A stretch of DNA of 51,669 nucleotides from an uncultured Chlorobiaceae bacterium (lineage in GTDB: Bacteria; Bacteroidota; Chlorobiia; Chlorobiales; Chlorobiaceae), in the NCBI GenBank assembly GCA_903871235.1, contig CAIQGA010000018.1, forward strand, positions 1 through 51,669, written 5' to 3'. Below are positions 9,369 through 18,099 of this stretch, piece after piece; position 1 is the stretch's first letter; every line of letters starts with the position of its first letter. The notes below the pieces were generated by a model that ran no database searches, had not been told where the DNA came from, and worked only from the letters and a program-made list of their open reading frames with translations. The position numbers and the translations under genes are program-made.

Positions 9369-9689
9369 ATGGTCATTTTTGAAGGTATCTCAGGATTTCA
9401 GTGGGACAAGGGAAATTCGACCAAAAACTGGGAAAAACATCGGGTATCAATGTCTGAATGTGAAGAGATTTTTTTCAATCAGCCGTTGATTGTAGCTGAT
9501 GATAAAAAACACTCTGGCATGGAAAAGAGGTTTTTTGCATTGGGTAAAACGGAGCGGGGCAAACCTCTTTTTTTGGTGTTTACGGTTTGTAAAGATCAGA
9601 TCAGGGTTATTTCAGTGCGCAGTATGAACAGAAAAGAACAGGATATTTATGAAAAACGGGAAAACAGCGATTCCGGAATTCAGGAGTGA
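9369..9689 (+). CDS. brnT: BrnT-family toxin (DUF497)
   Basis: A 106-residue protein with the BrnT pattern: FQWDKGNSTKNWEKHRVS near the N-terminus, a central RFFALGKTERGKPLFLVFTV and the terminal RVISVRSMNRKEQDIYEK. BrnT toxins are small RNases of the RelE-like fold that block translation. The downstream gene overlaps by 41 bases and is a ribbon-helix-helix antitoxin, completing the module. It appears intact. Confidence 0.85.
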   Translation: MVIFEGISGFQWDKGNSTKNWEKHRVSMSECEEIFFNQPLIVADDKKHSGMEKRFFALGKTERGKPLFLVFTVCKDQIRVISVRSMNRKEQDIYEKRENSDSGIQE

Positions 9690-9921
9690 AGCGGAGGAGC
9701 AGGAGTTCTGGTCAACGCATGATTCAACTGAGTTTGTGGATTGGAACAAGGCTGGTAAGGCACTGTTTCCGAATCTGAAGCCAACCATGAAAACCATCTC
9801 GCTCCGGTTGCCTGAACCGATGCTCAATCATCTGAAGATACTTGCCAATGAGCGTGATGTACCCTATCAGTCGCTTTTGAAAATGTTTCTCAAGGAACGC
9901 CTCGATCAGGAATTTTCGTAA
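9649..9921 (+). CDS. brnA: BrnA/CopG-type antitoxin
   Basis: A 90-residue protein. The N-terminal part (FRSEAEEQEFWSTHDSTEFVDW) and the C-terminal ribbon-helix-helix (TISLRLPEPMLNHLKILANERDVPYQSLLKMFLKERL) match antitoxins that neutralise BrnT and repress the operon. It overlaps brnT, as is usual for coupled toxin-antitoxin genes. Confidence 0.85.
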   Translation: MKNGKTAIPEFRSEAEEQEFWSTHDSTEFVDWNKAGKALFPNLKPTMKTISLRLPEPMLNHLKILANERDVPYQSLLKMFLKERLDQEFS

Positions 9922-10024
9922 GGAATTGCCTATCGGCTCAGCACCATCCCGACAAGGAATCCTTGACATGATGAATTACATTATACTCACGTATTGTTTG
10001 CGTACATAAAAGAGAAGATTTGCC

Positions 10025-10212
10025 ATGACGGCAAAAGAGATAATTATTCAGGCAGTAGAAGCGCTTCTTGCCAATACCACATTTTCGGAGGCTACGAAGC
10101 GAAGCGCCTTCTTTTTTTAGCGAAAGTTGAAAGGGGAATCGAGCTGGCGGATGCAGGAGAAACGATCTCACAGACGCAAGTGAAAGAGAGGATGTCGAAA
10201 TGGCTGAAGTGA
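10025..10212 (+). pseudogene. Small antitoxin-like gene, frameshifted
   Basis: The ATG at 10025 reads MTAKEIIIQAVEALLANTTFSEATKRSAFFF and stops. The expected continuation (RLLFLAKVERGIELADAGETISQTQVKERMSKWLK) lies in another frame and ends at 10212. The shift lies in the short repeat GAAGCGAAGCGCC. The C-terminal ISQTQVKERMSKWLK is typical of antitoxins that precede ParE/RelE-type toxins, and the start of such a toxin overlaps it at 10200. Confidence 0.6.
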
Positions 10213-10464
10213 GGTGGACTCTTCAGGCAGCAGATAGCAGATTTGTTTTTGGTGCAGTCCCAGAATATCACCATGCACTTGAAAAACATATACGCCGAAG
10301 GTGAATTGGATGAGGGGGCAACGTGTAAGGAATTCTATACAGGTTCAATCCGAAGGTACCAGGCAACTGTTCAGCAATGCTTAACAGTTCGTCAGGAGTG
10401 CAAATATTGGTGCTTTTCAGTTGTAAAGGATTTCTTTACAACTGCCGATGGTGAGGTCTACTGA
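10200..10464 (+). pseudogene. ParE-like start fused to a decayed RhuM-like fragment
   Basis: From the ATG at 10200 the frame begins MAEVRWTLQAA, like ParE/RelE toxins, but soon diverges. An overlapping frame reads LFLVQSQNITMHLKNIYAEGELDE, like the N-terminal region of RhuM/virulence-type proteins (compare FxxDRTVIGRHIRNIFKEGELDE). About 50 bases later this also breaks: IQVQSEGTR continues in a third frame. The stretch is therefore a junction of two dead genes. Confidence 0.5.
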
Positions 10465-10512
10465 GTGAAGATTTAATAACGATTGCCGGTAACATCTCAA
10501 ATTCTTGAAGCA

Positions 10513-11367
10513 ATGAAAACTGAACTGATCCAGACACTTACGACAACGTTTGAGGCGCATGCCCAGAAGGTCGAAGGAGGGGTAGAATATTGGTTGGCCC
10601 GAGATCTACAGTATTTGCTTGGCTATAGCAAGTGGGACAACTTTCTGAACGTCGTCTCCAAGGCTAAAACTGCTTGCGAAATCTCTGGCCACAAGACAGC
10701 CGACCATTTTGCCGATGTCGGGAAAATGGTTGATCTCGGTTCTGGAAGCCAGCGCGAGGTGGATGATATCATGCTGACCCGTTATGCCTGCTATCTCATT
10801 GCTCAGAATGGTGACCCGAAGAAGCAGGAAATTGCCTTTGCCCAGACCTATTTTGCCATTCAGACCCGCCGCGCAGAAATCATTGAGCAGCACTTGCTGG
10901 AAGCTGAAAGAGTCTCGGCGCGAAAAAAACTTAGCGCAACGGAAAAGGAGCTGTCGGGTGTAATCTATGAGCAGACAGGAAGTACGGAGAATTTTGCTCT
11001 CATTCGGAGCAAGGGCGATCAGGCACTTTTTGGTAAAAGCACACAGGCAATGAAGGCCGAGTGGAATGTACCGGATAAACGGCCGCTGGCTGACTTTGCA
11101 CCAACCATCATTCTGAAAGCCAAAGATTTCGCTACTGAAATTACCATTTTCAATGCACGTGAACATAGAATGAAAAGTGAAGGGAGTATTTCCAACGAAC
11201 ACATCACCAATAACAAAGCAGTGCGGAAAACCCTGCTTGAACGAGGTATCCGGCCGGAAACACTGCTACCTGCAGAGGACGTGAAGAAGGTTGAACGCCG
11301 TCTGGCATCTAAAGAAAAGAAGTCGTTGAAAAACCCTGACGGCTTGAGCGAGCCAAATGAGGAGTAG
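10513..11367 (+). CDS. dinD: DinD-like DNA damage-inducible protein
   Basis: About 284 residues from the ATG at 10513 (MKTELIQTLTTTFEAHAQ), the usual DinD start. The BRO-N-like N-terminus is clear (EYWLARDLQYLLGYSKWDNF, then VDDIMLTRYACYLIAQNGDP), and the C-terminal half (SNEHITNNKAVRKTLLERGI, ETLLPAEDVKKVERR) is also DinD-like. Family members are LexA-regulated or restriction-locus-associated and may modulate RecA. Here it lies inside the broken hsd locus, its common neighbourhood. No LexA box was identified. Confidence 0.85.
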   Translation: MKTELIQTLTTTFEAHAQKVEGGVEYWLARDLQYLLGYSKWDNFLNVVSKAKTACEISGHKTADHFADVGKMVDLGSGSQREVDDIMLTRYACYLIAQNGDPKKQEIAFAQTYFAIQTRRAEIIEQHLLEAERVSARKKLSATEKELSGVIYEQTGSTENFALIRSKGDQALFGKSTQAMKAEWNVPDKRPLADFAPTIILKAKDFATEITIFNAREHRMKSEGSISNEHITNNKAVRKTLLERGIRPETLLPAEDVKKVERRLASKEKKSLKNPDGLSEPNEE

Positions 11368-11400
11368 CGGATATGGAACTTGAAAATATTCAATGCGCAG

Positions 11401-12023
11401 ATGCGCCACTTGAAACAATTTGTTGCATACACAGAAGACCAGCTTGTTGAGCAGCCCGCCATCGGGTTGTTCGCAGAGCTTGGCTGGCAGACGGTGTCGG
11501 CTATGGAGGAGAGTTTTGGCGTGACCGGCACGTTGCAGCGGGAGACGAAGGGGGAGGTGGTGCTGCGCGGGACGTGCGATCGTTCGCGATTGCTCGACCT
11601 GGTGGAGAATTTTACCCTTTTTTCTGAGCACAAGGCGGAGCTGGTGAAGATCATCGGGCAGAATCACCAGTATTGAACGACGAAGAGCAGCGCCATGTGC
11701 GGGAGAATATGAGCGAGGAGGAGTTGGTCATTCTCGACATCCTTACCCGTCCGGCCCCGGAACTCAGCACCTGGGAGCGCGATCAGGTGAAGAGGGTTGC
11801 TCATGATTTGCTTATCAAGCTCAAGGGGTTGCTGGTACTCGACTGGCGCAAGAATACTGCTGCACGTTCAAAAATGAAGCTCGAAATCGAAGATACCCTC
11901 GACCTTGGTCTTCCCCGCGCCTACACACCGGAGCTCTACCGCCAGAAGTGCTCCGCGCTCTTTGAGCATGTCTATGAATCCTATCCCGAGCGTGATGCAG
12001 GGGTCTATGCTGAGGTGGGATGA
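11401..12023 (+). pseudogene. hsdR fragments (type I restriction enzyme, R subunit)
   Basis: Two frames carry pieces of HsdR. The first (to 11676) has the N-terminal EDQLVEQPAIGLFAELGW and then jumps to RSRLLDLVENFTLFSEHKAELVKIIGQNHQY, which normally lies further inside. The second (11673-12023) has the C-terminal NMSEEELVILDILTRPAPELS and later LLVLDWRKNTAARSKMK. The helicase motor is missing. Large internal deletions have left a scar of about 620 bases from a gene normally near 3 kb. Confidence 0.8.
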
Positions 12024-12047
12024 GCATCTCTTCAAACACGGGAGTTC

Positions 12048-13214
12048 TCAATTCTTTGCAACTATTTCCCGTATTCCTGCTACAAGATCTGAGAGCGTCA
12101 CAACGGAAATTCCTGGTTTGAGAGGGTAGCTTTGCGCTACCGGAGCCACAACAAAGGTATGCAGGGGAGCAATATCCTCTATCGCAAAATAACTCCCTCT
12201 CGAAAGCGCAGGTGCTACGGATGCCTTGCACTCAATGGCAATAAGCTTTCCTGAAAGCTGGAGCAGGATGTCGATCTCGGTTCCATTGGAGGTTCTGTAA
12301 AATGAGAGCTCTGCACGCGGAAAGAGCCCTTTGAGATTGGCAATTACCATACTCTCCCATAATGAGCCGAAAACTGGATGGCCGGCAAGCTGGTTAAAAT
12401 CGCTCAATCCAAGCAGCGCAGCAATGATACCGGTGTCAGTAATATAGACTTTGGGCGTTTTGACCAGACGCTTGCCGGTATTGGAGATAAACGGCGGCAG
12501 GATGTGCACCATAAAGGTATCCTGCAGCAAGTCAAGATAGTTGCGCACGCTGGTGTGGCTGATTCCGAGAGATCCACCGATTGTTGAGAGGTTCACCAGT
12601 TGACCGTTAGTATGAGCCAGCATCAGCCACAACCGTCGCATGGTTTGTGGTGAAAATCCACTCCATTGCAGCAGATCGCGCTCAAGGAAGGTCGCAATAA
12701 AATCTTCTCGCCATTGATATGAGACCTCCGGTATCTTTTGCAGCAGGCTTCGCGGAAAGCCGCCAGCCGTGAGATAGTGTTCATAAGAGAGGTGCTCCTT
12801 TACCTCCTCCCATAAAAAAGGGGTCAACTGCTTGTAGGTAATGCGTCCGGCAAGTGATTCCGAACTCTGCCTCAGAAGATCACGGGAGGCTGAACCGAGC
12901 ACAAGAAAATGGCCAGTCGCACCCCACTCATCCACCAAGCTGCGGATAAGGGGAAAGAGATCGGGTTTTCGCTGCACTTCATCAATGCAGATCAGCTTCT
13001 CCTTCTGTGAAATAAAAAACCATTCTGGCTCTTCGAGTTTTCGCAGGTCGGAGGGTTTTTCAAGATCGAGGTAGAGAAACGGACGATCGTAGGTGAGAAG
13101 ATGGCGTGTCAGGGTTGATTTTCCGCATTGCCGTGGCCCGATTATCGCAGTGACGGGGGAGTGTTTCAGCCCCTCCTCGACCTCGGTTGTGATCAATCGC
13201 TTGAGATAGTTCAT
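12048..13214 (-). CDS. P-loop ATPase of the AAA/DUF4143 family (second copy)
   Basis: About 388 residues from the ATG at 13214 (MNYLKRLITTEVEEGL). Walker A is GPRQCGKSTL, Walker B-like LICIDEVQRKPDLFP, then VLGSASRDLL and a C-terminal DUF4143 region (YITDTGIIAALLG, SFYRTSNGTEIDILL, IAIECKAS) with a nuclease-like DIL/ECK arrangement. It is a different subgroup from the ATPase at 151-1455. Role unknown. Confidence 0.85.
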   Translation of the reverse strand: MNYLKRLITTEVEEGLKHSPVTAIIGPRQCGKSTLTRHLLTYDRPFLYLDLEKPSDLRKLEEPEWFFISQKEKLICIDEVQRKPDLFPLIRSLVDEWGATGHFLVLGSASRDLLRQSSESLAGRITYKQLTPFLWEEVKEHLSYEHYLTAGGFPRSLLQKIPEVSYQWREDFIATFLERDLLQWSGFSPQTMRRLWLMLAHTNGQLVNLSTIGGSLGISHTSVRNYLDLLQDTFMVHILPPFISNTGKRLVKTPKVYITDTGIIAALLGLSDFNQLAGHPVFGSLWESMVIANLKGLFPRAELSFYRTSNGTEIDILLQLSGKLIAIECKASVAPALSRGSYFAIEDIAPLHTFVVAPVAQSYPLKPGISVVTLSDLVAGIREIVAKN

Positions 13215-13420
13215 TGTGGTAAGTATGCAGATTGAATACTTTATTTTCAATATACATACTTGTTTTCTGAAAAAGCAAAAATTTAGAAACGTATACACAA
13301 TGCTCCTGCAAAGCAAAAGAACGGTGCCGCTATGGCTTCTCAAGTGTTTTTTTGATAACTTCCGTAGTTGTCCCAGCTTCTTCCTCTTCAAACCAACCCC
13401 ATCCTTTGGAGGTGCTTGCC

Positions 13421-14239
13421 ATGAACAATTTTTACCGCTCCATTTTTGCTGGTGTGTTCTTACTGCTCTCTGCCGGGAGTGCATTGGCTGACAATAACAA
13501 TTTCAACAGCCTCCTCTGGATGCAAACGTCGGCGGAATACAAGGCCAACACGACACAGGCTTACAATACGGCGTTGAGGAACATCAATGCCGCTCTTCGC
13601 GATCGCAAATGGACGGCAGCCAAAGAACAGGTTGGTAACTATTTCTCATTGCCGCCAGCCATTGTCATGGACATCGACGAAACGGTGCTTGATAACTCCC
13701 CGTATATGGGAAAAGTGGTTCTTGAAAATGGCGAATGGAACGCGGCGACATGGAATGAGTGGGTCGCCAGGAAAGAGGCTTCGGCTGTTCCCGGGGCGGT
13801 CGAGTGCATCAAAGCGATGAGAGACAAAAATGTCAGGGTCATCTTTATCTCGAACAGGGAGAGCAGGAAAGGGGAGACTCCGGGAGCGGGATATTCGCAG
13901 GAGGCCGGTACGATAGAAAATCTTGCGAAAGTCGGTGTGGCGGGTGTTCTGCCTGAAGACATTTTGTTACTTGGCGAGGAGGAGGGCTGGACTTCCGAGA
14001 AGAAGAGCAGGAGGGAATACATCTCGAAAAAATACAGGATCGTGATGTTGTTCGGCGACGACCTTGGCGATTTTCTGGCGGATGTGAAATCAAATATCAC
14101 TCCCCAGGAGCGTGATCGCCTGGTCAGTGAAAACAAAAATAACTGGGGCTTGAAGTGGTTTATGTTGCCAAACCCAACCTACGGGTCGTGGTTTACCATT
14201 CTGCGTGATCCCAAGTCGCAATATCTCATAAAATACTGA
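13421..14239 (+). CDS. HAD-superfamily acid phosphatase (class C, e(P4)-like)
   Basis: A 272-residue secreted phosphatase. The ATG at 13421 follows GGAGGT and opens a signal peptide (NFYRSIFAGVFLLLSAGSALA, cut before D). HAD motif I is MDIDETVLDNS, motif II IFISNRE, and the C-terminal FGDDLGDF carries the metal aspartates. Class C enzymes hydrolyse nucleotides and other phosphomonoesters in the periplasm; many are lipoproteins, but no lipobox cysteine is seen here. Confidence 0.88.
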   Translation: MNNFYRSIFAGVFLLLSAGSALADNNNFNSLLWMQTSAEYKANTTQAYNTALRNINAALRDRKWTAAKEQVGNYFSLPPAIVMDIDETVLDNSPYMGKVVLENGEWNAATWNEWVARKEASAVPGAVECIKAMRDKNVRVIFISNRESRKGETPGAGYSQEAGTIENLAKVGVAGVLPEDILLLGEEEGWTSEKKSRREYISKKYRIVMLFGDDLGDFLADVKSNITPQERDRLVSENKNNWGLKWFMLPNPTYGSWFTILRDPKSQYLIKY

Positions 14240-14278
14240 GGCGGGTCACTACAGCACGAGAAGTTACGGGGCATGGAG

Positions 14279-14845
14279 TTACGGTTTTACATCCTTGGCG
14301 ACCCTCATCTGCACTATTTTGGTGGGATTGGAAACGGCGCCATTGTTGTACTGTGAACCAGCCTTGATTTTGTCGACAAATTCCATTCCGGAGACGACAC
14401 GCCCCCAAACGGTGTATTGCCCATCGAGAAATGGCGCAGGTGCGAAGCAGATAAAAAACTGGCTGTCGCCACTGTTGGGATCAGAGGAACGTGCCATTGA
14501 GATGGTGCCCCGGACGTGCGGCTCACGCGAAAATTCAGATTGAAGCTGTTGGCCGGAACCACCGGAACCGTCGCCAAGCGGATCACCAGTCTGGGCCATA
14601 AAGCCCGGTATCACACGGTGGAAGGTGAGCCCGTCATAAAAACCTTTGCGGGTCAACTCTTTGATGCGTAACACATGGTGGGGGGCAAGCGTTGGAAGCA
14701 TCTGGATGACTACTCGCCCTGAGGCAAGGTCGAGATAGATCGTGTTTTCGGGATCGAGTGCTGGCGCGGCAGAAGCCCTCAAGGGAAGCGAGGCGACCAA
14801 AAGCCCCAAAAAGAGGATAACAATTCGAAACGGTTTGTTCAGCAT
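14279..14845 (-). CDS. Periplasmic cyclophilin-type peptidyl-prolyl isomerase
   Basis: A 188-residue cyclophilin from the ATG at 14845, opening with a signal peptide (FRIVILFLGLLVASLPLRASA). The fold signature is clear: FHRVIPGFMAQTGDPLGDGSGG, then GTISMARSSDPNSGDSQFFI and FLDGQYTVWGRVVSGM. It should assist folding of exported proteins. It converges on the acid phosphatase gene with 39 bases between stops. Confidence 0.92.
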   Translation of the reverse strand: MLNKPFRIVILFLGLLVASLPLRASAAPALDPENTIYLDLASGRVVIQMLPTLAPHHVLRIKELTRKGFYDGLTFHRVIPGFMAQTGDPLGDGSGGSGQQLQSEFSREPHVRGTISMARSSDPNSGDSQFFICFAPAPFLDGQYTVWGRVVSGMEFVDKIKAGSQYNNGAVSNPTKIVQMRVAKDVKP

Positions 14846-15168
14846 GGGGTAGTGGTTGCGATTGGAGGAATATGTTTTTGGAGTATAACAAGAATAAAGA
14901 GAGATGCAATGCGAAACTGCGGGCGGGTGTTGATCCCGGGTAACCATACTATGAAAAGTGGGAGAGTGGCAAGAAACGGAATTCGCGCAGCAATACATCG
15001 CCGACACTTCCGGCAGTCAAAATTCTTGCGTACATTAAGCTTGCTGCTCTTCTGCAGGAGAGGCTGCGGTTGGTGTTTTCAGGCCAACCGGTACAAGAAA
15101 CAGAAATTCAAAAATCCGCAGGTGAGGCGGATCAATTTCATCATTTTGCAGTACGAAAGGAGTGACGT
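14846..15168. other. Divergent intergenic region with one hairpin
   Basis: This 320-base gap lies between the minus-strand cyclophilin and the plus-strand membrane protein and should hold both promoters. The only structure seen is a 7-bp stem CGGTTGG/CCAACCG at 15067-15090. A long open frame across it has no protein-like composition. Confidence 0.45.
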
Positions 15169-15693
15169 ATGGGCAGCTTGAGCCGCACAGAAAAAATTCA
15201 GAGCATTACTGAGCGCCTGATAGTGATGACATTCATTGCGCTTATGCTTGTAGGTGCGATCTTCGGTGCGACGCTGTTCTATGGCGAAAAGCTGATGATT
15301 TCGTGGCTCTGCTTCGGCTGTGGTCTGATTGGAGGGTTTGTGAGTATTCAGCAACGATTGAAGAAACTGGGAGACGAGGAGCTTGAGTTGCTGGCGAGAT
15401 CGTGGTTTCAGATTTTGCTCATTCCCATCTATGGTGGAATCTTTTCCTTGGTTCTGTACATTGGTTTTTTGAGTGAAATCATCAAGGGGCCGCTGTTTCC
15501 CCATTTCTTGATTCTTGAATTCAAAGGGCCTATGCCAACGGATGAGGATGTTCTCAAGTTTCTCCAGACAACTCTTCCAGCATCGGGTCAGGAATTGGCG
15601 AAGCTCCTGTTTTGGTCTTTTGTCGCGGGCTTTTCAGAGCGATTTGTTCCTCAGTTGCTTGAGAAGTCTCAATCAGGGCCGCCAGAGAAGTGA
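15169..15693 (+). CDS. Small integral membrane protein, unknown function
   Basis: A 174-residue protein with a good ribosome site (AAGGAG). Hydrophobic segments occupy roughly residues 18-38, 44-60 and 85-107 (WFQILLIPIYGGIFSLVLYIGF), with a final amphipathic part (LLFWSFVAGFSERFVPQLL). No family recognised. It stands alone, 200 bases from the next gene. Confidence 0.7.
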   Translation: MGSLSRTEKIQSITERLIVMTFIALMLVGAIFGATLFYGEKLMISWLCFGCGLIGGFVSIQQRLKKLGDEELELLARSWFQILLIPIYGGIFSLVLYIGFLSEIIKGPLFPHFLILEFKGPMPTDEDVLKFLQTTLPASGQELAKLLFWSFVAGFSERFVPQLLEKSQSGPPEK

Positions 15694-15897
15694 TTTGCCT
15701 GCATGATTATTCCGCCGACTCTCCTCGGTAGTATATGAAGTAAATCATCAAACGGGAAAGAAAGCTCTCTGAGCCAGTGACCCCTGTTCAATAGCATGAA
15801 TATCTCAAACACCGTCAAAGGTTTTCAAAGCTTTACCAGCAAAAAATAGTATCATGTCGCAAAAGTTTTTGCTGGAAAATCTTGAACAAGGAACACT

Positions 15898-16236
15898 ATG
15901 AGTGATTTACCAAACTGTCCAAAATGTAACTCGGAATACACCTACGAAGTTGGGGCTCTTTTGACCTGCCCTGAGTGCGCTCATGAATGGAGCAGCTCGC
16001 CGGTTCCCGTATCAGGTAAAGTCCGTGTCTGGAAAGATGCGAATGGCACCCTTTTGCAGGATGGTGATTCGGTGACGGTAATCAAGGATCTCAAGGTCAA
16101 GGGGTCGTCTTCGGCGCTCAAGGGCGGCACGAAGGTGCGCAATATTCGCCTTGTTGATGGCGACCATGACATTGATTGCAAGATCGAGGGTTTTGGAGCG
16201 ATGCAGTTGAAGTCTGAATTTGTCAAGAAGGCCTGA
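15898..16236 (+). CDS. yjdM: YjdM/PhnA-family zinc-ribbon protein
   Basis: A 112-residue protein with the N-terminal zinc ribbon (C7-X2-C10 and C24-X2-C27) and the C-terminal KOW-like PhnA domain ([25 protein letters not shown]). The name PhnA is historical; a role in phosphonate use is unproven for this family. Length is normal and the gene is intact. Confidence 0.93.
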   Translation: MSDLPNCPKCNSEYTYEVGALLTCPECAHEWSSSPVPVSGKVRVWKDANGTLLQDGDSVTVIKDLKVKGSSSALKGGTKVRNIRLVDGDHDIDCKIEGFGAMQLKSEFVKKA

Positions 16237-16263
16237 TCAAAAAAGTTCTCTTCTTGTTATGGA

Positions 16264-16291
16264 ATAAAATACCGCGCCTGCGGTATTTTAT
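16264..16291 (+). terminator. 12-bp perfect inverted repeat after yjdM
   Basis: The arms ATAAAATACCGC and GCGGTATTTTAT pair perfectly around a GCCT loop, 27 bases after the yjdM stop. The A-rich left and T-rich right arms make it a plausible bidirectional rho-independent terminator. Confidence 0.75.
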
Positions 16292-16312
16292 GAGAGTAAA
16301 AGTTGTTGGATA

Positions 16313-16450
16313 GCCCGCCAGGTCGAAAGCGCCCAGTGTATTGACAAATATCTTGAGTCGCATCCAGATGTTGCCTGGCTCTCTTATCCGGGGCTTAAAC
16401 GCAGCCCTTACCATGAGCTTACAAAAAAAATACCGTCGAACATATTTTGA
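16313..16450 (+). pseudogene. metY-like remnant (O-acetylhomoserine sulfhydrylase fragment)
   Basis: The frame ending at TGA 16448-16450 reads ARQVESAQCIDKYLESHPDV, AWLSYPGLKRSPYHELTKK and IPSNIF. This resembles the segment near the C-terminal third of MetY/Cys-Met PLP enzymes (ESHPxVAWVxYPGLxSxPxxxLAKKYLPxG). Nothing of the catalytic lysine region or the ends remains. It marks a deletion or insertion junction at the left border of the nitrogenase-like cluster. Confidence 0.6.
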
Positions 16451-16510
16451 AGCAATGCTTTTGGATATAGCGCAGGCTTTTGAGGTATCGGCTTTGTGCT
16501 ATTGGTGAGA

Positions 16511-16819
16511 TAGCTTTTTTATGGTATACAATATGCCATTTTAACGGGATTTACAATGTGATTTTTATTGCTGATTTTACTTCCATGAAATAATGGTCAA
16601 TATGTTTTCTTGAAATTTTTTTGGTTAATAAAAAATTCAGGAGGACTTTTTTTTACAGAGAATAGACTTCTTGGTTATGTCAATTATCCATGCTTGTTGT
16701 TGTCGCAGAAAAGCGCATTCGAACATCAAGGTTTTTGCTCCAGCATAGTACTTTAATCATAGAGGTAGAAGTATAAGGAAGCCGATTCTGATTGTCCAGA
16801 TAGTCGGCTTTTTATTTTT
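16511..16819 (+). promoter_or_regulatory. Repeated operon leader, copy A (before radical SAM pair)
   Basis: The 5' block (16511-16555) has TATGGTATACAATATGCC, then CC-ATTTTAA-CGG-GATTT. A middle block CTTGTTGTTGTCGC lies at about 16693, a TTTTTGCTCC segment at about 16733, a hairpin TACTT/AAGTA at 16749-16773 and a terminator-like hairpin at 16781-16808. The same order recurs in copies B, C, E and F. It ends 20 bases before the start codon at 16840, which has no Shine-Dalgarno site. Confidence 0.75.
16781..16819 (+). terminator. Leader A 3' terminator-like hairpin
   Basis: GCCGATTCTG pairs with CAGATAGTCGGC (a small asymmetric bulge included), followed by TTTTTATTTTT. In this position it would stop transcription before the radical SAM genes unless relieved. 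Confidence 0.75.
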
Positions 16820-16839
16820 GAACAAATAAAACAAATATC

Positions 16840-18063
16840 ATGGCTGTTGTAGAGCAAGAGATCAATAATTGTATAACTGTTGTGCCCTTTCGAAAGGATG
16901 AGGTAAGGCAGCTTCTTCTTGATGAAGCAAAATTGAGCTTGGATATTACGGAAAAGGGGATTTTATACAATGCTGAAGAGATAAAGCCTTATTTGGATCC
17001 GATAGAGCTGAAGTCAGGATTTAATCGCGGAAGCGGAATAACTGGTTTTTCTTTGCCGCATGGTTACAGTACAAGGGGGCATTTTGCTCGTTGGACTCCC
17101 TATTCACTGGTTGTTGAAGATGGGAGGCCGGTTCTTTATGATGATGGCGAGTTTATTGGAGAAATCACGTTTAACAAGGGTAATCCGGTATCCGAGCAAT
17201 TGTTGAGCACCGGTGAAAAAGTCCGCGACATAACCAATGTCACTGCGCAGGGTGGTCTTCATGTCATGTACAGCAATGAGTGTTCATTGAAGGATTTAGG
17301 AGAGGATTGCCTCTATTGCGCATTTAATGAGCGTGCCAAAGATGGCGTTCTGAACAAGGTGCTGTTAAAATCGCCCAGGCAGGTTGCTGAGGCCTATGAT
17401 ATTGCTCGCAAGGCTGGAGCGGCAAACCATTTTCGTATTACTGGCGGGTTTGTGCCGGAACGCCGTGAGCTTGAATACTACCTTGATGTGGCTGATGCCA
17501 TAAAAGAGAGGTACAGTTCGTTTTATGGTTGTGCTGTTGTCGGTGCCCCTGCTGATCTTTCTGTGCTTTCAAAATACAAAGAGGCCGGATTTGCAAATAT
17601 CTCGACCAATATTGAGGTCTGGGACAAGAATATTTTTGCAGCCATGTGTCCCGGCAAAGAAAAGCGAAATGGCGGCTGGCAGCATTGGGTTGATGCCCTT
17701 GAGTATTCGGTGGAACTGTTTGGCAAGGGAAATGTCCATTCGGCGATAGTTGCTGGCCTTGAACCACTGGAGTCCACCTTGGAGGGTATCGAGTATCTCG
17801 CATCAAAAGGAGTTGTTTGCCATTTCAGTGCATTCCGTCCGGAAAAGGGAACGCCTCTGGAGGGCTATCGGAGTCCTGATGCTGCATGGCATTGGGAGTT
17901 GCTCGACAAAGCAACCGATATTTTCCGCCGTTATGGTTTTACCACTCTTCAGATGTATAGCGGAAACGCATCGGGACCACACAGTGCACAGTTCTTCCAG
18001 ATTAAAGCCGGAGAATTTGAAGGCGATAAACTCGTTCCATGGAAATTTCCGTCACTGGATTAA
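16840..18063 (+). CDS. Radical SAM-like enzyme with C-X8-C-X2-C motif (paralogue 1)
   Basis: A 407-residue protein. The only tight cysteine cluster, C148-X8-C157-X2-C160 (NECSLKDLGEDCLYC), is followed by a segment like the SAM-binding glycine motif (RITGGFVPERRE) and a TIM-barrel-like series (FYGCAVVGAP, FANISTNIEVW, STLEGIEYLASKGV, FSAFRPEKGTPL). This looks like a radical SAM barrel, but the spacing differs from the usual C-X3-C-X2-C. About 147 residues precede the motif and form an unrecognised domain. Its neighbour at 18100 is a close paralogue with identical cysteine positions. Leader A controls both. Substrate unknown; a cofactor-building or substrate-modifying role for the nearby NifDK-like enzyme is inferred. 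Confidence 0.75.
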   Translation: MAVVEQEINNCITVVPFRKDEVRQLLLDEAKLSLDITEKGILYNAEEIKPYLDPIELKSGFNRGSGITGFSLPHGYSTRGHFARWTPYSLVVEDGRPVLYDDGEFIGEITFNKGNPVSEQLLSTGEKVRDITNVTAQGGLHVMYSNECSLKDLGEDCLYCAFNERAKDGVLNKVLLKSPRQVAEAYDIARKAGAANHFRITGGFVPERRELEYYLDVADAIKERYSSFYGCAVVGAPADLSVLSKYKEAGFANISTNIEVWDKNIFAAMCPGKEKRNGGWQHWVDALEYSVELFGKGNVHSAIVAGLEPLESTLEGIEYLASKGVVCHFSAFRPEKGTPLEGYRSPDAAWHWELLDKATDIFRRYGFTTLQMYSGNASGPHSAQFFQIKAGEFEGDKLVPWKFPSLD

Positions 18064-18099
18064 CCAATTTTTCAATACTTCACCAAGAGATAATGCATT

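Noticed and set aside
11019-11654. 211-residue open frame antisense to dinD and hsdR remnants
   Set aside because: It is the shadow of well-recognised plus-strand coding sequence.
14852-15181. 109-residue open frame upstream of the membrane protein
   Set aside because: Composition is unlike a protein (rich in R, C and W in scattered fashion) and it overlaps the well-supported gene at 15169.
16511-16819. Known riboswitch (cobalamin, SAM, TPP, FMN, molybdenum cofactor)
   Set aside because: None of the conserved cores I can recall for these classes is present in any copy.
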